64,000 nt of DNA. Origin: Pseudomonadota bacterium. Lineage in GTDB: Bacteria > Pseudomonadota > Gammaproteobacteria > Burkholderiales > Rhodocyclaceae. The position numbers and the translations under genes were made by a program. The DNA is taken from assembly GCA_026399515.1 (NCBI GenBank), contig JAPLQT010000123.1, positions 124,001 through 188,000 on the forward strand, given 5' to 3'. How positions within the stretch are numbered: the stretch's first letter is position 1; the number at the start of each line of letters is the position of its first letter. Of this stretch, positions 38,461 through 51,627 are shown piece by piece. The notes under the pieces are model-generated. The model ran no database searches and had not been told where the DNA came from. It was given only the letters and a program-made list of their open reading frames with translations.

Positions 38461-39228
38461 ATGCATATTTTCGCCATAGCCAATCAAAAAGGCGGGGTCG
38501 GCAAGACCACCACGACAGTCAATCTTGCCGCGGCTCTTGCCGCGAGCGGCCAGCGTACCTTGCTGGTGGATCTCGATCCGCAGGGAAACGCCACCATGGG
38601 TTCAGGTGTGGATAAGCGCGGATTGGAAAAATCGGTGTATCAGGTGTTGCTGGGTCTCGCCAGCTTGGTCGAGGCGCGGACGACTTCTCCGACCGGCAAG
38701 TTCGATTTGCTTCCGGCGAATCGGGACTTGGCTGGGGCAGAAGTGGAGATGGTGGAGCTGGAGCGGCGTGAAATGCGGCTGAAGGAAGCGCTCGCTCCGC
38801 ATGACGCCGACTATGATTTCGTCCTGATCGATTGCCCGCCGTCGCTATCCTTGCTGACACTCAATGGACTTTGCGCAGCTCATGGGGTCGTGATCCCCAT
38901 GCAATGCGAGTACTACGCGCTGGAAGGCCTCTCGGACCTAGTCAACACCATCAAGAAAGTGCACGCAAACCTCAACCGCGATCTGAAGATTATCGGCTTG
39001 TTGAGAGTGATGTTCGATACCCGCGCGACACTCGGCCATCAGGTGTCGGCGGAGCTGGAACAACACTTCGGGGATAAAGTCTTCAAAACCATCGTACCCC
39101 GGAATATTCGCCTGGCCGAAGCACCCAGTTACGGTATTCCAGGAGTCCTGTTCGACAAGATGGCTAAAGGTGCGCAGGCTTATCAAGCTTTTGCGAGCGA
39201 GATGATTGAACGCGTCAAAACGATTTAA
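38461..39228 (+). CDS. parA: Chromosome partitioning ATPase ParA (Soj)
   Basis: A 255-residue deviant-Walker ATPase that moves ParB-parS complexes. The N-terminus is IFAIANQKGGVGKTTTTVNL, with the signature lysine of the deviant Walker A. Later motifs are LLVDLDPQGNATMGSG and FVLIDCPPSLSLLTLN. Ten bases precede parB. Confidence 0.98.
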   Translation: MHIFAIANQKGGVGKTTTTVNLAAALAASGQRTLLVDLDPQGNATMGSGVDKRGLEKSVYQVLLGLASLVEARTTSPTGKFDLLPANRDLAGAEVEMVELERREMRLKEALAPHDADYDFVLIDCPPSLSLLTLNGLCAAHGVVIPMQCEYYALEGLSDLVNTIKKVHANLNRDLKIIGLLRVMFDTRATLGHQVSAELEQHFGDKVFKTIVPRNIRLAEAPSYGIPGVLFDKMAKGAQAYQAFASEMIERVKTI

Positions 39229-39237
39229 AGGGACAAA

Positions 39238-40095
39238 ATGAACCCCCCCAAACAGGTTAAACAAAAGGGACTCGGCCGCGGCCTTGGCGCATTGTTGGAT
39301 GCCAATACCGGCCCGGAGTCGACACGCCAAGATACGTTGCACGTTACGGCTTTGCAACCGGGAAAATATCAACCGCGAACACGGATGGACCAGGATTCTC
39401 TCAATGAACTGGCCGCATCGATCAAGCTTCAGGGTGTCATGCAACCGATCTTGGTCCGTCCTCTGGGCGACGGAAAGTACGAGATCATTGCCGGCGAACG
39501 GCGCTGGCGGGCGGCGCAACTGGCTGGAATGAACCAGGTCCCCGCTTTGGTGCGGGATATCCCGGACGAAGCAGCTCTGGCAATGTCGTTGATAGAGAAT
39601 ATTCAGCGGGAAAATCTCAATCCACTCGAAGAAGCCGCCGGTATCCAACGCTTGATCGACGAGTTTTCCATGACTCACCAGGAGGCGGCGGATGCGGTCG
39701 GCCGCTCGCGTCCGGCGGCAAGCAACCTGTTGCGTCTGCTGCACCTGGCAAAGCCGGTGCAAGAATGCCTGTTCTCGGGGGAACTCGATATGGGTCACGC
39801 CCGTGCTTTGCTTTCCTTGGCGAAACACGACCAGGCTCGGTTGGCGGTTCAGGTCGTGCATAAAGGCCTTTCGGTCCGCGAGACCGAAAAATTGGTACAA
39901 CGGGAGTTGAATCCGCCGGAAGTAAAAACCGCAGTTCGCGAGGCCGACCGGGATCTGCTGCGGCTGGAAGAGGAACTTGCCGACAAGATCGGTGCGCCGA
40001 TCAAGGTGGTCGCCAACAAGCGTGGGGTCGGAAGCCTGACAATAAGATTCAGCAGTCTCGAACAACTCGAGGGGATACTCGAAAGAATCCGTTAA
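39238..40095 (+). CDS. parB: Chromosome partitioning protein ParB
   Basis: A 285-residue CTP-dependent clamp that loads at parS. It begins with the GLGRGLGALL leader, then PGKYQPRTRMDQDSLNELAA, the CTP-binding patches GERRWRAAQLAGM and ENIQRENLNPLEEA, and a central HTH (MTHQEAADAVGRSRPAASNL). The C-terminal end is the dimerisation region. Its target parS is 3.3 kb upstream. Confidence 0.98.
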   Translation: MNPPKQVKQKGLGRGLGALLDANTGPESTRQDTLHVTALQPGKYQPRTRMDQDSLNELAASIKLQGVMQPILVRPLGDGKYEIIAGERRWRAAQLAGMNQVPALVRDIPDEAALAMSLIENIQRENLNPLEEAAGIQRLIDEFSMTHQEAADAVGRSRPAASNLLRLLHLAKPVQECLFSGELDMGHARALLSLAKHDQARLAVQVVHKGLSVRETEKLVQRELNPPEVKTAVREADRDLLRLEEELADKIGAPIKVVANKRGVGSLTIRFSSLEQLEGILERIR

Positions 40096-40154
40096 TCGGC
40101 GAATGTTTATAGATGAGGGAAGACACATTGATCCCCCATTTGACGAATTTATGA

Positions 40155-40184
40155 TTGACTCAAATAAAGCACTACGATTACAAT
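40155..40184 (+). promoter_or_regulatory. Probable promoter of the atp operon
   Basis: TTGACT (40155-40160) is spaced 18 bases from TACAAT (40179-40184), about 75 bases before atpI. It lies in the 164-base parB-atpI gap, which has no other visible gene. Confidence 0.65.
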
Positions 40185-40259
40185 TCAAAAGTTTTGTGCA
40201 GTGCGCTATCGCTTCATCAATCCGAACCAGCATGGAAAGTCATCTGACTACAGCAAGTT

Positions 40260-41469
<1,210 letters not shown>

Positions 41470-41500
41470 ACGTTTTTCAATCGTCTCTATCGTCTTTTAA

Positions 41501-41809
<309 letters not shown>

Positions 41810-41846
41810 TCGGCGTCTTTTAACAGATACCGGCTAGGGAGTAGCC

Positions 41847-42317
41847 ATGAACATCAATTTGACCCTGATCTCCCAGGCGATTGCTTTCGCGGTTTTTATC
41901 TGGTTTACGGTGAAATTCGTCTGGCCGCCGATGCTGACGGCCATAACCGAACGCCAGAAGAAGATCGAGGAAGGCCTCGCCGCGGCGGAACGCAGCAAGA
42001 AGGATCTCGAACTGGCTCAGGCCCGCTCGACCGATACCTTGCGCGAAGCCCGCGAGAAATCAACCGAGATGATCGGCGGCGCCGAGCGCCAGGCAGCGCA
42101 TATTATCGAAGAGGCGCGCACCGAAGCGACCAAGATTATCAGTATGGCCCGTGTATCCGCCGAAGGCGAAGCGACGGTTGCCGCCCAGCGTGCCAAGGAG
42201 AACTTGCGCGACCAGGTGGCTCTTCTCGCCGTCGCCGGTGCCGAGAAAATCCTGCGCCGTGAGGTGAATGCTCAGGTCCATAGTGAGCTGCTCGCCAGCT
42301 TGAAGTCGGAGCTCTGA
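41847..42317 (+). CDS. atpF: ATP synthase F0 subunit b
   Basis: A 156-residue peripheral stalk subunit. It has one N-terminal membrane helix ([20 protein letters not shown]) followed by a long charged helix that would dimerise as a coiled coil ([20 protein letters not shown]). Typical length. Seven bases precede atpH. Confidence 0.97.
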   Translation: MNINLTLISQAIAFAVFIWFTVKFVWPPMLTAITERQKKIEEGLAAAERSKKDLELAQARSTDTLREAREKSTEMIGGAERQAAHIIEEARTEATKIISMARVSAEGEATVAAQRAKENLRDQVALLAVAGAEKILRREVNAQVHSELLASLKSEL

Positions 42318-42323
42318 GAAACC

Positions 42324-42860
42324 ATGGCTGAGAATGTCACGCTCGCGCGGCCTTATGCCGAAGCGACCTATCAGCTGGCCTTGGCAGCCAATGCGCTGGC
42401 GGAATGGTCAGACGTTCTGGAGCAGATGGCGGCGGTGGCCGCACACCCGGAAATGCGCGCCTGTATCGACAACCCAAGGCTGCCGGCCGGCGATCTCACC
42501 CAAATGTTCCTCGATGCGGTGGATGGCAGTCTTACGGCGGATCAAAAAAGCTTCGCCCGCCTGCTGGTGGAGAATCGACGCCTGGGTGTCGTGTCCGAGA
42601 TTCGCGAACTGTATCTGGAGCTGAAGAACGCTCATGAGGGAATCAAGGATGCGCGGATAACTTCCGCTTTCCCTCTTGATGATGCAAGCCTGATACGGCT
42701 GGTGGCCGATTTAGAACAACGCTTCAAGTGCAAGATCCAGGCGACTGTCGACGTCGATCCGGAACTGATCGGCGGTGCCCGCATTGCGGTCGGCGATCAG
42801 GTGATCGATGCCTCGGTCCGCGGCAAGCTCGCCGCAATGAGCGTAGCCCTACAGAACTAG
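42324..42860 (+). CDS. atpH: ATP synthase F1 subunit delta
   Basis: A 178-residue subunit joining the b stalk to the top of F1. The N-terminus is [20 protein letters not shown], and the C-terminal [20 protein letters not shown] is the conserved family segment. Precedes atpA by 11 bases. Confidence 0.97.
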   Translation: MAENVTLARPYAEATYQLALAANALAEWSDVLEQMAAVAAHPEMRACIDNPRLPAGDLTQMFLDAVDGSLTADQKSFARLLVENRRLGVVSEIRELYLELKNAHEGIKDARITSAFPLDDASLIRLVADLEQRFKCKIQATVDVDPELIGGARIAVGDQVIDASVRGKLAAMSVALQN

Positions 42861-42871
42861 GAGTATTTCAA

Positions 42872-44410
42872 ATGAACCTCAATCCTTCTGAAATCAGCGA
42901 TCTGATCAAGAGCCGAATCCAGAAGCTGGATCTTGCTGCAACCTCCCGCACCGAAGGTACCGTGGTGTCGGTGTCCGACGGTATTTGCCGGGTGCATGGA
43001 CTGGCCGATGTGATGCAGGGCGAAATGCTGGAATTCCCGGGCCATACCTTCGGTCTTGCCTTGAATCTGGAACGCGACTCGGTCGGCGCGGTCATCATGG
43101 GCGAATATGAGCACATCTCCGAAGGCGACACCGTAAAATGCACGGGTCGAATTCTCGAAGTGCCGATCGGCCCGGAATTGCTGGGCCGCGTCGTCAATGC
43201 CCTGGGGGAGCCCATCGATGGCAAGGGTCCGATTCCCGCCAAGCTCTCTGACAAGATCGAAAAAGTCGCCCCAGGCGTGATCTGGCGCAAGTCGGTTTCT
43301 CAGCCGCTACAGACGGGATTGAAGTCGATCGATTCGATGGTTCCGATCGGCCGCGGCCAGCGTGAGTTGATCATCGGCGACAGGCAAACCGGCAAGACCG
43401 CGGTCGCGGTCGACACCATCATCAATCAGAGGGGCGAGAACGTCTTCTGTATCTATGTGGCGATCGGACAAAAGGCTTCGACTATCGCCAACGTGGTGCG
43501 CAAACTGACGGAAGCCGGTGCGATGGAATACACCATCATCGTTGCCGCCACGGCTTCCGAATCCGCCGCGATGCAATTCCTCGCGCCGTATTCGGGCTGC
43601 ACCATGGGCGAATACTTCCGCGATCGTGGCATGGACGCCCTGATCATTTATGACGACCTGACCAAGCAGGCCTGGGCCTATCGCCAGGTATCGTTGCTGT
43701 TGCGCCGTCCGCCAGGCCGTGAAGCCTATCCCGGCGACGTGTTCTATCTGCACAGCCGCCTCCTTGAGCGCGCAGCCCGCGTCTCGGAAGCTTGGGTCGA
43801 GAAGTTCACCAACGGCGAGGTCAAAGGCAAGACCGGATCCTTGACCGCCCTGCCGGTGATCGAGACCCAGGCCGGCGACGTTACCGCCTTCGTTCCGACC
43901 AACGTGATTTCGATTACCGACGGCCAGATATTCCTGGAGACGGACTTGTTCAATGCCGGTATCCGCCCCGCCATCAACGCTGGTATCTCGGTGTCGCGCG
44001 TCGGCGGCGCAGCTCAATGCAAGGTGATCAAGAAACTCGGTGGCGGCGTACGTATGGCGCTGGCCCAGTATCGTGAACTTGCCGCCTTCGCCCAGTTCGC
44101 TTCCGATCTTGATGAGACCACGCGCAAGCAACTCGAGCGTGGCCGGATCGTGACCGAATTGATGAAACAGGCGCAATATGCACCGATGAAAGTTTCGGAG
44201 ATGGCGGTCACCTTGTTTACGGTCAGCAAGGGCTACTACGACGATATCGACCTGAAGCGCGCCATGTCTTTCGAAGCAGGATTGATGGGCTACCTTAAGC
44301 AAAGCCAGGCCGACCTTCTGGCAAAGATTGAAAGCACCAAGGATCTCGACGCTGACGGTGAGAAGACCCTGGTTCAGGCGGTCGAATCCTTCAAGAAGAC
44401 CTGGGCCTGA
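42872..44410 (+). CDS. atpA: ATP synthase F1 subunit alpha
   Basis: A 512-residue non-catalytic F1 subunit. It has [20 protein letters not shown] (Walker A) and [20 protein letters not shown]. The ATG at 42872 gives [16 protein letters not shown], the normal family start. A longer frame upstream reads through atpH and is not used. Confidence 0.98.
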   Translation: MNLNPSEISDLIKSRIQKLDLAATSRTEGTVVSVSDGICRVHGLADVMQGEMLEFPGHTFGLALNLERDSVGAVIMGEYEHISEGDTVKCTGRILEVPIGPELLGRVVNALGEPIDGKGPIPAKLSDKIEKVAPGVIWRKSVSQPLQTGLKSIDSMVPIGRGQRELIIGDRQTGKTAVAVDTIINQRGENVFCIYVAIGQKASTIANVVRKLTEAGAMEYTIIVAATASESAAMQFLAPYSGCTMGEYFRDRGMDALIIYDDLTKQAWAYRQVSLLLRRPPGREAYPGDVFYLHSRLLERAARVSEAWVEKFTNGEVKGKTGSLTALPVIETQAGDVTAFVPTNVISITDGQIFLETDLFNAGIRPAINAGISVSRVGGAAQCKVIKKLGGGVRMALAQYRELAAFAQFASDLDETTRKQLERGRIVTELMKQAQYAPMKVSEMAVTLFTVSKGYYDDIDLKRAMSFEAGLMGYLKQSQADLLAKIESTKDLDADGEKTLVQAVESFKKTWA

Positions 44411-44432
44411 TGCCCGCCGAACGGAGCTGACC

Positions 44433-45302
44433 ATGGCGAGCGGCAAGGAAATACGCACCAAGATCCTGAGCGTTCAGAACACGCGCAAGATCACCAAGGC
44501 CATGGAGATGGTCGCGGCCTCGAAAATGCGCAAAGCGCAAGAACGCATGAAGGCTGCCCGTCCCTATGGAGACAAGATACGCCGCATCGCCGCGAATTTG
44601 TCTCACGCCAACTCGGAGTACAAGCACCCATTCCTGACCCGCAAGGATCAGGTGGAGAACGCCGGTCTGATCGTCATTACCACCGACAAAGGCCTGTGTG
44701 GCGGCCTCAACACCAATGTCCTGCGGCTGGCGCTGGGCCGCATGAAGGAATGGGATGCGGCGGGCGTAAAGAAGACCCGTGTTACCTGCGTCGGAAACAA
44801 AGGTCTCGGCTTCATGCAGCGCCTGGGCGCCAGTGTAGCTTCCAAGGTTACCGGCCTTGGCGATACCCCGCATTTGGAAAAATTGATCGGCCCGATCAAG
44901 GTGCTGCTGGATGCTTTCTCCGCCGGAGAACTTGACGTCGTATACATTGCCTACACCCGTTTCGTGAACACCATGAAACAGGAGCCTGTTCTTGAACAAC
45001 TGCTGCCCTTGTCCGGCGAGCAGTTGCGCGACGATCATGCGCACAGTTGGGATTATCTCTACGAGCCCGATTCGAAAGTCGTGGTTGACGAGTTGCTGGT
45101 GCGTTATGTCGAGGCCCTGGTGTACCAGTCGGTCGCCGAAAACATGGCTTCGGAACAGTCTGCCCGCATGGTGGCGATGAAGGCGGCATCGGACAATGCC
45201 GCCACGGTCATCAAGGACCTGCAAATGATCTACAACAAGACCCGGCAGGCGGCGATTACCAAGGAAATTGCCGAAATCGTCGGCGGCGCAGCGGCTGTTT
45301 AG
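44433..45302 (+). CDS. atpG: ATP synthase F1 subunit gamma
   Basis: A 289-residue central rotor shaft. It starts [20 protein letters not shown] with the N-terminal coiled helix ([20 protein letters not shown]), and ends with the matching helix [20 protein letters not shown]. The middle has [12 protein letters not shown]. Followed by atpD after 52 bases. Confidence 0.97.
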   Translation: MASGKEIRTKILSVQNTRKITKAMEMVAASKMRKAQERMKAARPYGDKIRRIAANLSHANSEYKHPFLTRKDQVENAGLIVITTDKGLCGGLNTNVLRLALGRMKEWDAAGVKKTRVTCVGNKGLGFMQRLGASVASKVTGLGDTPHLEKLIGPIKVLLDAFSAGELDVVYIAYTRFVNTMKQEPVLEQLLPLSGEQLRDDHAHSWDYLYEPDSKVVVDELLVRYVEALVYQSVAENMASEQSARMVAMKAASDNAATVIKDLQMIYNKTRQAAITKEIAEIVGGAAAV

Positions 45303-45327
45303 GCGGTAGCGAAGATCGGTTATCTAA

Positions 45328-46734
<1,407 letters not shown>

Positions 46735-46785
46735 TTCGTCATGATCGGGAGAGAACTCATCGATCTGGCACAGTGAGGTAATAGC

Positions 46786-47211
46786 ATGGCCATGACCATA
46801 CATGTCGATGTCGTCAGTGCCGAGGAGTTGATCTTCTCGGGGCTGGCTGAATTCGTCGCATTGCCCGGCGAAGCCGGGGAACTTGGCATTCTACCGGGCC
46901 ATATGCCGCTGATGACGCGCATCAAGCCAGGGGCTGTGCGCGTCAAATTGCCCGATCAGGATGCCGAAGAGTTGTTCTTCGTCGCCGGCGGCATGCTCGA
47001 AGTTCAGCCGAACAGGGTGACGGTGCTCGCCGATACTGCGATTCGAGGCAAGGACCTGGACGAAGCCAAGGCGCTCGATGCCAAAAAGAAGGCCGAAGAG
47101 GAAATGGCCAGCCGTAGTTCCGAGCTTGATTACGCGCGTGCCCAGGCGGAGTTGGCGGAAGCGATCGCGCAACTGTCGGCTATCCAGAAATTGCGCAAGC
47201 GTTCCCACTGA
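46786..47211 (+). CDS. atpC: ATP synthase F1 subunit epsilon
   Basis: A 141-residue regulatory subunit of F1 with an N-terminal beta-sandwich ([20 protein letters not shown], then [13 protein letters not shown]) and a C-terminal helical hairpin ([16 protein letters not shown]). It ends the operon just before a strong terminator. Confidence 0.96.
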   Translation: MAMTIHVDVVSAEELIFSGLAEFVALPGEAGELGILPGHMPLMTRIKPGAVRVKLPDQDAEELFFVAGGMLEVQPNRVTVLADTAIRGKDLDEAKALDAKKKAEEEMASRSSELDYARAQAELAEAIAQLSAIQKLRKRSH

Positions 47212-47232
47212 GGAAGAGACTGTCGTTAAACA

Positions 47233-47256
47233 GGGCAGCTTCGGCTGCCCTTTTGC
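47233..47256 (+). terminator. Intrinsic terminator of the atp operon
   Basis: GGGCAGC (47233-47239), loop TTCG, then GCTGCCC (47244-47250) and TTTTGC. A UUCG tetraloop hairpin with a T-run 22 bases after the atpC stop. Confidence 0.93.
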
Positions 47257-47353
47257 TTGGGATGCTCGAAAGGTAAAACTGCGCGTATGATCGACAGTTT
47301 TTTGAGGGCTTCTGACCAAGCCCTTTCAGTCTGGGTATTTCGGAGAGAAGACG

Positions 47354-48499
47354 ATGGCACCAACCTTCATTAAAATGCTTGGCGCACTCCTGATGGCATT
47401 GTTCCTGACGTCTTGCGGAAACGATACGCAGAAGCAACAGGGTGCTGCCGCCGGAACACCACCACCTCCGGAAGTAGAGGTGGTGACGGTGGTTTCGGGT
47501 CGAGCCACAATCACTAAAGACCTGCCAGGTCGTTTGCAGGCAACGCGAACAGCGCAAGTAAGGGCTCGCGTCGATGGGGTAATCGAGAAGCGTTTGTTTA
47601 TCGAGGGAACCGATGTGAAGGAGGGCGCCACCCTATTCCGCATCGATCCGCGCAGCTATCAGGCGAGCTTCGATTCGGCGAAGGCGGATCTGGCAGTTGC
47701 CCGCCTGACGCTGGACCGCTACCTACCTCTGCTGGAGATCAAGGCGGTCAGCCGGCAGGAGGTGGAACTGGCTGAAGCGAAAGTGAAACAGGCCGAAGCC
47801 GCATTGACGCGCGCATTTCTGGATCTGGAAAATACTTCGGTCCCGGCGCCAATTTCCGGTCGCATCGGACGCGCTTTGGTCACCGAGGGAGCATTGGCTG
47901 GGCGGAACGAGGCAACCCAACTTGCCACCATAGAGCAGATCGATCCCGTCTATGCCAACTTCACCCAGCCCGGCGCGGACCTGATGCGCATGAAACAGGC
48001 TGTTCAAGCGGGTAAATTCAAAAAGGCCGAGCGCGCCCAGGTGGAATTGATACTTGAGGACGGCAGCATCTATTCTCAGCCTGGAAAACTCCTGTTCTCG
48101 GATCTGGCTGTCGATCCGGCTACCGGCAGCGTCTCCCTCCGTGCCTTGTTTCCCAACCCCAGGCACGAACTGCTGCCCGGTACTTTCGTGCGTGTCCGTT
48201 TCCCCGAAGCGATCGCGGACCAAGTCATCCGCATTCCCCAACGTGCTGTCCAGTCAGGGACTCAGGGCCAGTTCGTGATGGTGGTGGATACGGACAGCAA
48301 GCTTGCACTCCGGACGGTGATCACCAGCGGCATGAGTGGCGGAGACTTCATCATCGCCGAGGGACTTAAAGGCGGCGAGCAAGTGGTGGTCAACGGCTTA
48401 CAGAAGGTGCGTCCAGGAATGATGGTGAAGCCTCTGCCTTGGAATCCCAACGCCGTACCCTCCGGGTCGTCGCCGGCGGGCAGCAAGAAACAGGGGTAA
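47354..48499 (+). CDS. RND efflux periplasmic adaptor (MFP), lipoprotein
   Basis: A 381-residue membrane-fusion protein joining an RND pump to its outer-membrane channel. The signal is lipoprotein-like, with LMALFLTSC giving a modified cysteine at about residue 21. It has the paired coiled-coil halves (SFDSAKADLAVARLTLDRYL, then VSRQEVELAEAKVKQAEAAL) and the lipoyl core SVPAPISGRIGRALVTEGAL. AcrA/MexA family. It starts a three-gene operon with the pump 2 bases downstream. Confidence 0.95.
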   Translation: MAPTFIKMLGALLMALFLTSCGNDTQKQQGAAAGTPPPPEVEVVTVVSGRATITKDLPGRLQATRTAQVRARVDGVIEKRLFIEGTDVKEGATLFRIDPRSYQASFDSAKADLAVARLTLDRYLPLLEIKAVSRQEVELAEAKVKQAEAALTRAFLDLENTSVPAPISGRIGRALVTEGALAGRNEATQLATIEQIDPVYANFTQPGADLMRMKQAVQAGKFKKAERAQVELILEDGSIYSQPGKLLFSDLAVDPATGSVSLRALFPNPRHELLPGTFVRVRFPEAIADQVIRIPQRAVQSGTQGQFVMVVDTDSKLALRTVITSGMSGGDFIIAEGLKGGEQVVVNGLQKVRPGMMVKPLPWNPNAVPSGSSPAGSKKQG

Positions 48500-48501
48500 G
48501 C

Positions 48502-51500
48502 ATGTTCGCCAAATTTTTTATCGATCGCCCTATCTTTGCCTGGGTCATCGCCCTGGTGATTCTGCTCGCCGGTGTCTTGGCGCTCAGAATCCTCCCGATT
48601 TCCCAATATCCGGCGGTAGCGCCGCCTTCCATTGCTTTCAACATCGTCTATCCCGGAGCTTCGGCCAAGGTGGTCGAAAGTACCGTCACCGCCCTGATCG
48701 AGCAGGAAATGAACGGCATTGAGCGCCTGCTGTACATGGAATCCTCGTCGGAGCTCGGGACCGGCACGGTGACCCTCACCTTCCAGCCAGGCACCAATAT
48801 CGATATTGCTTCAGTAGAGGCGCAGAACCGTTTCAAACGCGTTGAGGCGAGGTTGCCCGACGATGTGCGGCGGGTGGGTGTGCCTGTCACCAAGCCGTCG
48901 CGCAACTACGTGATGTTCGTTTCCCTGTACTCCCCAGACAAGAGTCTCTCGGCCGTCGATCTCGGTAGTTTCGCCGCAGCGACCGTGCTGGACCCTCTTC
49001 GGCGCGTCAAGGGAGTCGGCGAAGCCCTGATGTTCGGGACAGAGTATTCAATGCGCTTGTGGCTGCAACCGGAAAAGCTCCATGCCTACAATCTTTCGCC
49101 CGCCGATGTCACGCGGGCAGTGCGTGCCCAGAATGTCGAACTGGCGGCCGGAGAATTGGGCCAGACGCCGGCTGCGGCAGGCCAGCAGCTGAATGCCGTT
49201 ATCGTTACACGCAGCAGACTGGCGACACCGGAGGAGTTTGGCAATATCCTGATTCGAACCCAGCCGGACGGTTCCGCCCTTCGGGTAAAGGACGTCGCGA
49301 GGGTGGAGCTTGGTTCCCAAGACTACAATATTGCTTCACGCCTGAATGGTCAGCCGAGCGCCAACATTGCAATTCGCGTGTCACCCGATGGTAACGCCCT
49401 TGATGTTGTCAATGCCGTGCGCGCCACGCTTGAAGAAATGGCGCCCAATTTTCCGAAAGGGATTGCCTGGGATGTTCCATATGACACATCGCGGTTCGTC
49501 GATATCTCCATCAAGGAAGTGATGTTGACGCTGGCTGAAGCGATGCTGCTGGTCTTCCTGGTGATTTATCTTTTCCTGGAGAATTTCCGCGCCACCCTGA
49601 TCCCCGCCATCGTCGTGCCGGTGGCGCTGACCGGTGCGCTGGCCGGGTTGTATGTATTCGGTTACTCGATCAATGTGTTGACGCTGTTCGCCATGGTGCT
49701 GGCGGTCGGCATCGTGGTGGACGATGCGATTGTGGTGGTTGAGGCGGTCGAACGCATCATGAGTGAGGAAGGCCTGGCGCCGCGGGAGGCGGCGCGCAAG
49801 GCGATGGATCAGATATTCAACGCCATCGTCGGCATTACCCTGGTGTTGTCCTCGGTGTTTGCGCCGATGCTGTTCTTCGGGGGTTCCGTCGGCGTCATCT
49901 ACCGCCAGTTCGCGATGACCTTGTTGCTGGCCATGGGCTTTTCCATCCTCATGGCGCTGACGCTGACCCCGGCTCTATGCGCCACGCTGCTCAAGCACGA
50001 GCCTGGTACCGAAGTGCTTCCCAGCACAGGATTCTTCGGTGCCTTCAATCGATTTTTTGACCGAACCCGTGCAGGCTATCGTGCCTGGGTCGGTCGTATG
50101 TTGCCGAAACCTGGCCGCTACCTGCTGATTTATGCAGCAATTATCGGTGCGACCGGCTGGCTGTTCCTGCACCTGCCCGGCAGTTTCCTGCCGGAGGAAG
50201 ACCAAGGATATTTTATTCACATGATCCAATTGCCGCCGGGTGCTTCGCAGGAACGCACCATAGAAGTTCTGGCTCAGGTCGAGCAGTATTACCTCAAACA
50301 GCCCGAAGTAAGCAAGGTTGTCGGTGTCGTTGGTTTTTCTTTTTTTGGTCGCGGGCAGAATGCAGCGCTGGCATTTGTCCGGTTGAAGGAATGGGATGAA
50401 CGCGCTGGCGTCGACCATTCTTCCACTGCGGTGGTACAGCGGGCAAACATGGCGTTCTTCCAGATCAAGCAAGCCATAATGTTTGCCATCAACCCGCCGC
50501 CGATTCCGGAGCTTGCGTCGACCGGCGGCTTCGACTTCCGCCTCCAGGATCGGGCCGGCATCGGACGCGAAAAGCTCCTCGAAGCGCGCAACGCGGCACT
50601 TGGCATGGCAATGCAAAATCCGACGCTGGTAGGTGTCCGCCCGGAAGGCCAGGAAGCTGCGCCGCAACTGATGCTGGATGTGGATCGTCGTAAGGCCGAG
50701 ACGCTCGGTGTATCCATCGCCGATCTGAACGAAACCCTGCAGTCCACCCTGGGCATCGCTTACATCAATGACTTTGAGCGGCAAGGCCGCATTCTGAGGG
50801 TACTGATGCAGGCGGACGCAAACTCCCGCACGACACCGGAAGAGATCCTGCGCCTGCCGGTGCGCAATCGGATGGGTGGCATGGTGCCGCTTGCCGAAAT
50901 CGTATCCGCACACTGGACTATCGGCGCACCCAAACTCGATCGCTACAACGGCTTGCCTGCCGTGAAGATAGCCGGCAGCCCGGCATCTGGCCGGAGCACC
51001 GGCGAGGCGATGCAGGCCATGGAAATGGTCGCCAAGGACCTGCCCACGGGCTTCGGCTTCGAATGGTCAGGTACCTCGTTCGAGGAAAAGCTCTCTGGCA
51101 GCCAGGCGCCGCTCCTGTTTGCGCTGGCCATGCTGGTGGCTTTCCTGGCATTGGCGGCGCTGTATGAAAGCTGGTCGATTCCATTTGCGGTGATGTTGGT
51201 AGTGCCTCTGGGGGTTTTCGGTTCGACCCTGGCGGTCACCCTGCGTGGATTACCAAATGACGTTTATTTCAAAGTCGGATTGATCGCTATCATCGGGCTT
51301 TCCAGCAAAAACGCCATCCTGATTATCGAGTTCGCCCGCGATTTACAGGAGCGCGGCATGGGTCTTTTCGAGGCGACCCTGGAAGCCTGCCGCATGCGCT
51401 TCCGTCCGATCCTGATGACCTCATTTGCCTTCATTTTGGGGGTGCTGCCGCTCGCCATTTCCACCGGGGCGGGCGCCAACAGCCGCCACGCCATCGGCAC

Positions 51501-51627
51501 CGGGGTCATCGGCGGCATGCTCGCGGCAACTCTCCTGGCAATATTTCTGGTGCCGGTATTTTTTGTCGTGGTACGCAAAATATTTCCTGGGCATGCCCGC
51601 CGCCATCAGGAGAACGGCCATGATTGA
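48502..51627 (+). CDS. RND multidrug efflux pump (HAE1/AcrB-MexB type)
   Basis: A 1041-residue inner-membrane proton antiporter with the two-repeat RND fold. It begins MFAKFFIDRPIFAWVIALVI. The proton-relay aspartates are in AVGIVVDDAIVVVEAVERIM. The porter-domain loop with GVGEALMFGTEYSMRLWLQP and the final GLSSKNAILIIEFARDLQER are typical. The ATG at 48502 avoids the longer in-frame extension. Its stop overlaps the outer-membrane factor by 8 bases. Confidence 0.96.
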   Translation: MFAKFFIDRPIFAWVIALVILLAGVLALRILPISQYPAVAPPSIAFNIVYPGASAKVVESTVTALIEQEMNGIERLLYMESSSELGTGTVTLTFQPGTNIDIASVEAQNRFKRVEARLPDDVRRVGVPVTKPSRNYVMFVSLYSPDKSLSAVDLGSFAAATVLDPLRRVKGVGEALMFGTEYSMRLWLQPEKLHAYNLSPADVTRAVRAQNVELAAGELGQTPAAAGQQLNAVIVTRSRLATPEEFGNILIRTQPDGSALRVKDVARVELGSQDYNIASRLNGQPSANIAIRVSPDGNALDVVNAVRATLEEMAPNFPKGIAWDVPYDTSRFVDISIKEVMLTLAEAMLLVFLVIYLFLENFRATLIPAIVVPVALTGALAGLYVFGYSINVLTLFAMVLAVGIVVDDAIVVVEAVERIMSEEGLAPREAARKAMDQIFNAIVGITLVLSSVFAPMLFFGGSVGVIYRQFAMTLLLAMGFSILMALTLTPALCATLLKHEPGTEVLPSTGFFGAFNRFFDRTRAGYRAWVGRMLPKPGRYLLIYAAIIGATGWLFLHLPGSFLPEEDQGYFIHMIQLPPGASQERTIEVLAQVEQYYLKQPEVSKVVGVVGFSFFGRGQNAALAFVRLKEWDERAGVDHSSTAVVQRANMAFFQIKQAIMFAINPPPIPELASTGGFDFRLQDRAGIGREKLLEARNAALGMAMQNPTLVGVRPEGQEAAPQLMLDVDRRKAETLGVSIADLNETLQSTLGIAYINDFERQGRILRVLMQADANSRTTPEEILRLPVRNRMGGMVPLAEIVSAHWTIGAPKLDRYNGLPAVKIAGSPASGRSTGEAMQAMEMVAKDLPTGFGFEWSGTSFEEKLSGSQAPLLFALAMLVAFLALAALYESWSIPFAVMLVVPLGVFGSTLAVTLRGLPNDVYFKVGLIAIIGLSSKNAILIIEFARDLQERGMGLFEATLEACRMRFRPILMTSFAFILGVLPLAISTGAGANSRHAIGTGVIGGMLAATLLAIFLVPVFFVVVRKIFPGHARRHQENGHD

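Noticed and set aside
48439-48501. Upstream in-frame extension of the RND pump
   Set aside because: It lies within the adaptor gene; the pump family starts at MFAKFFIDRP.
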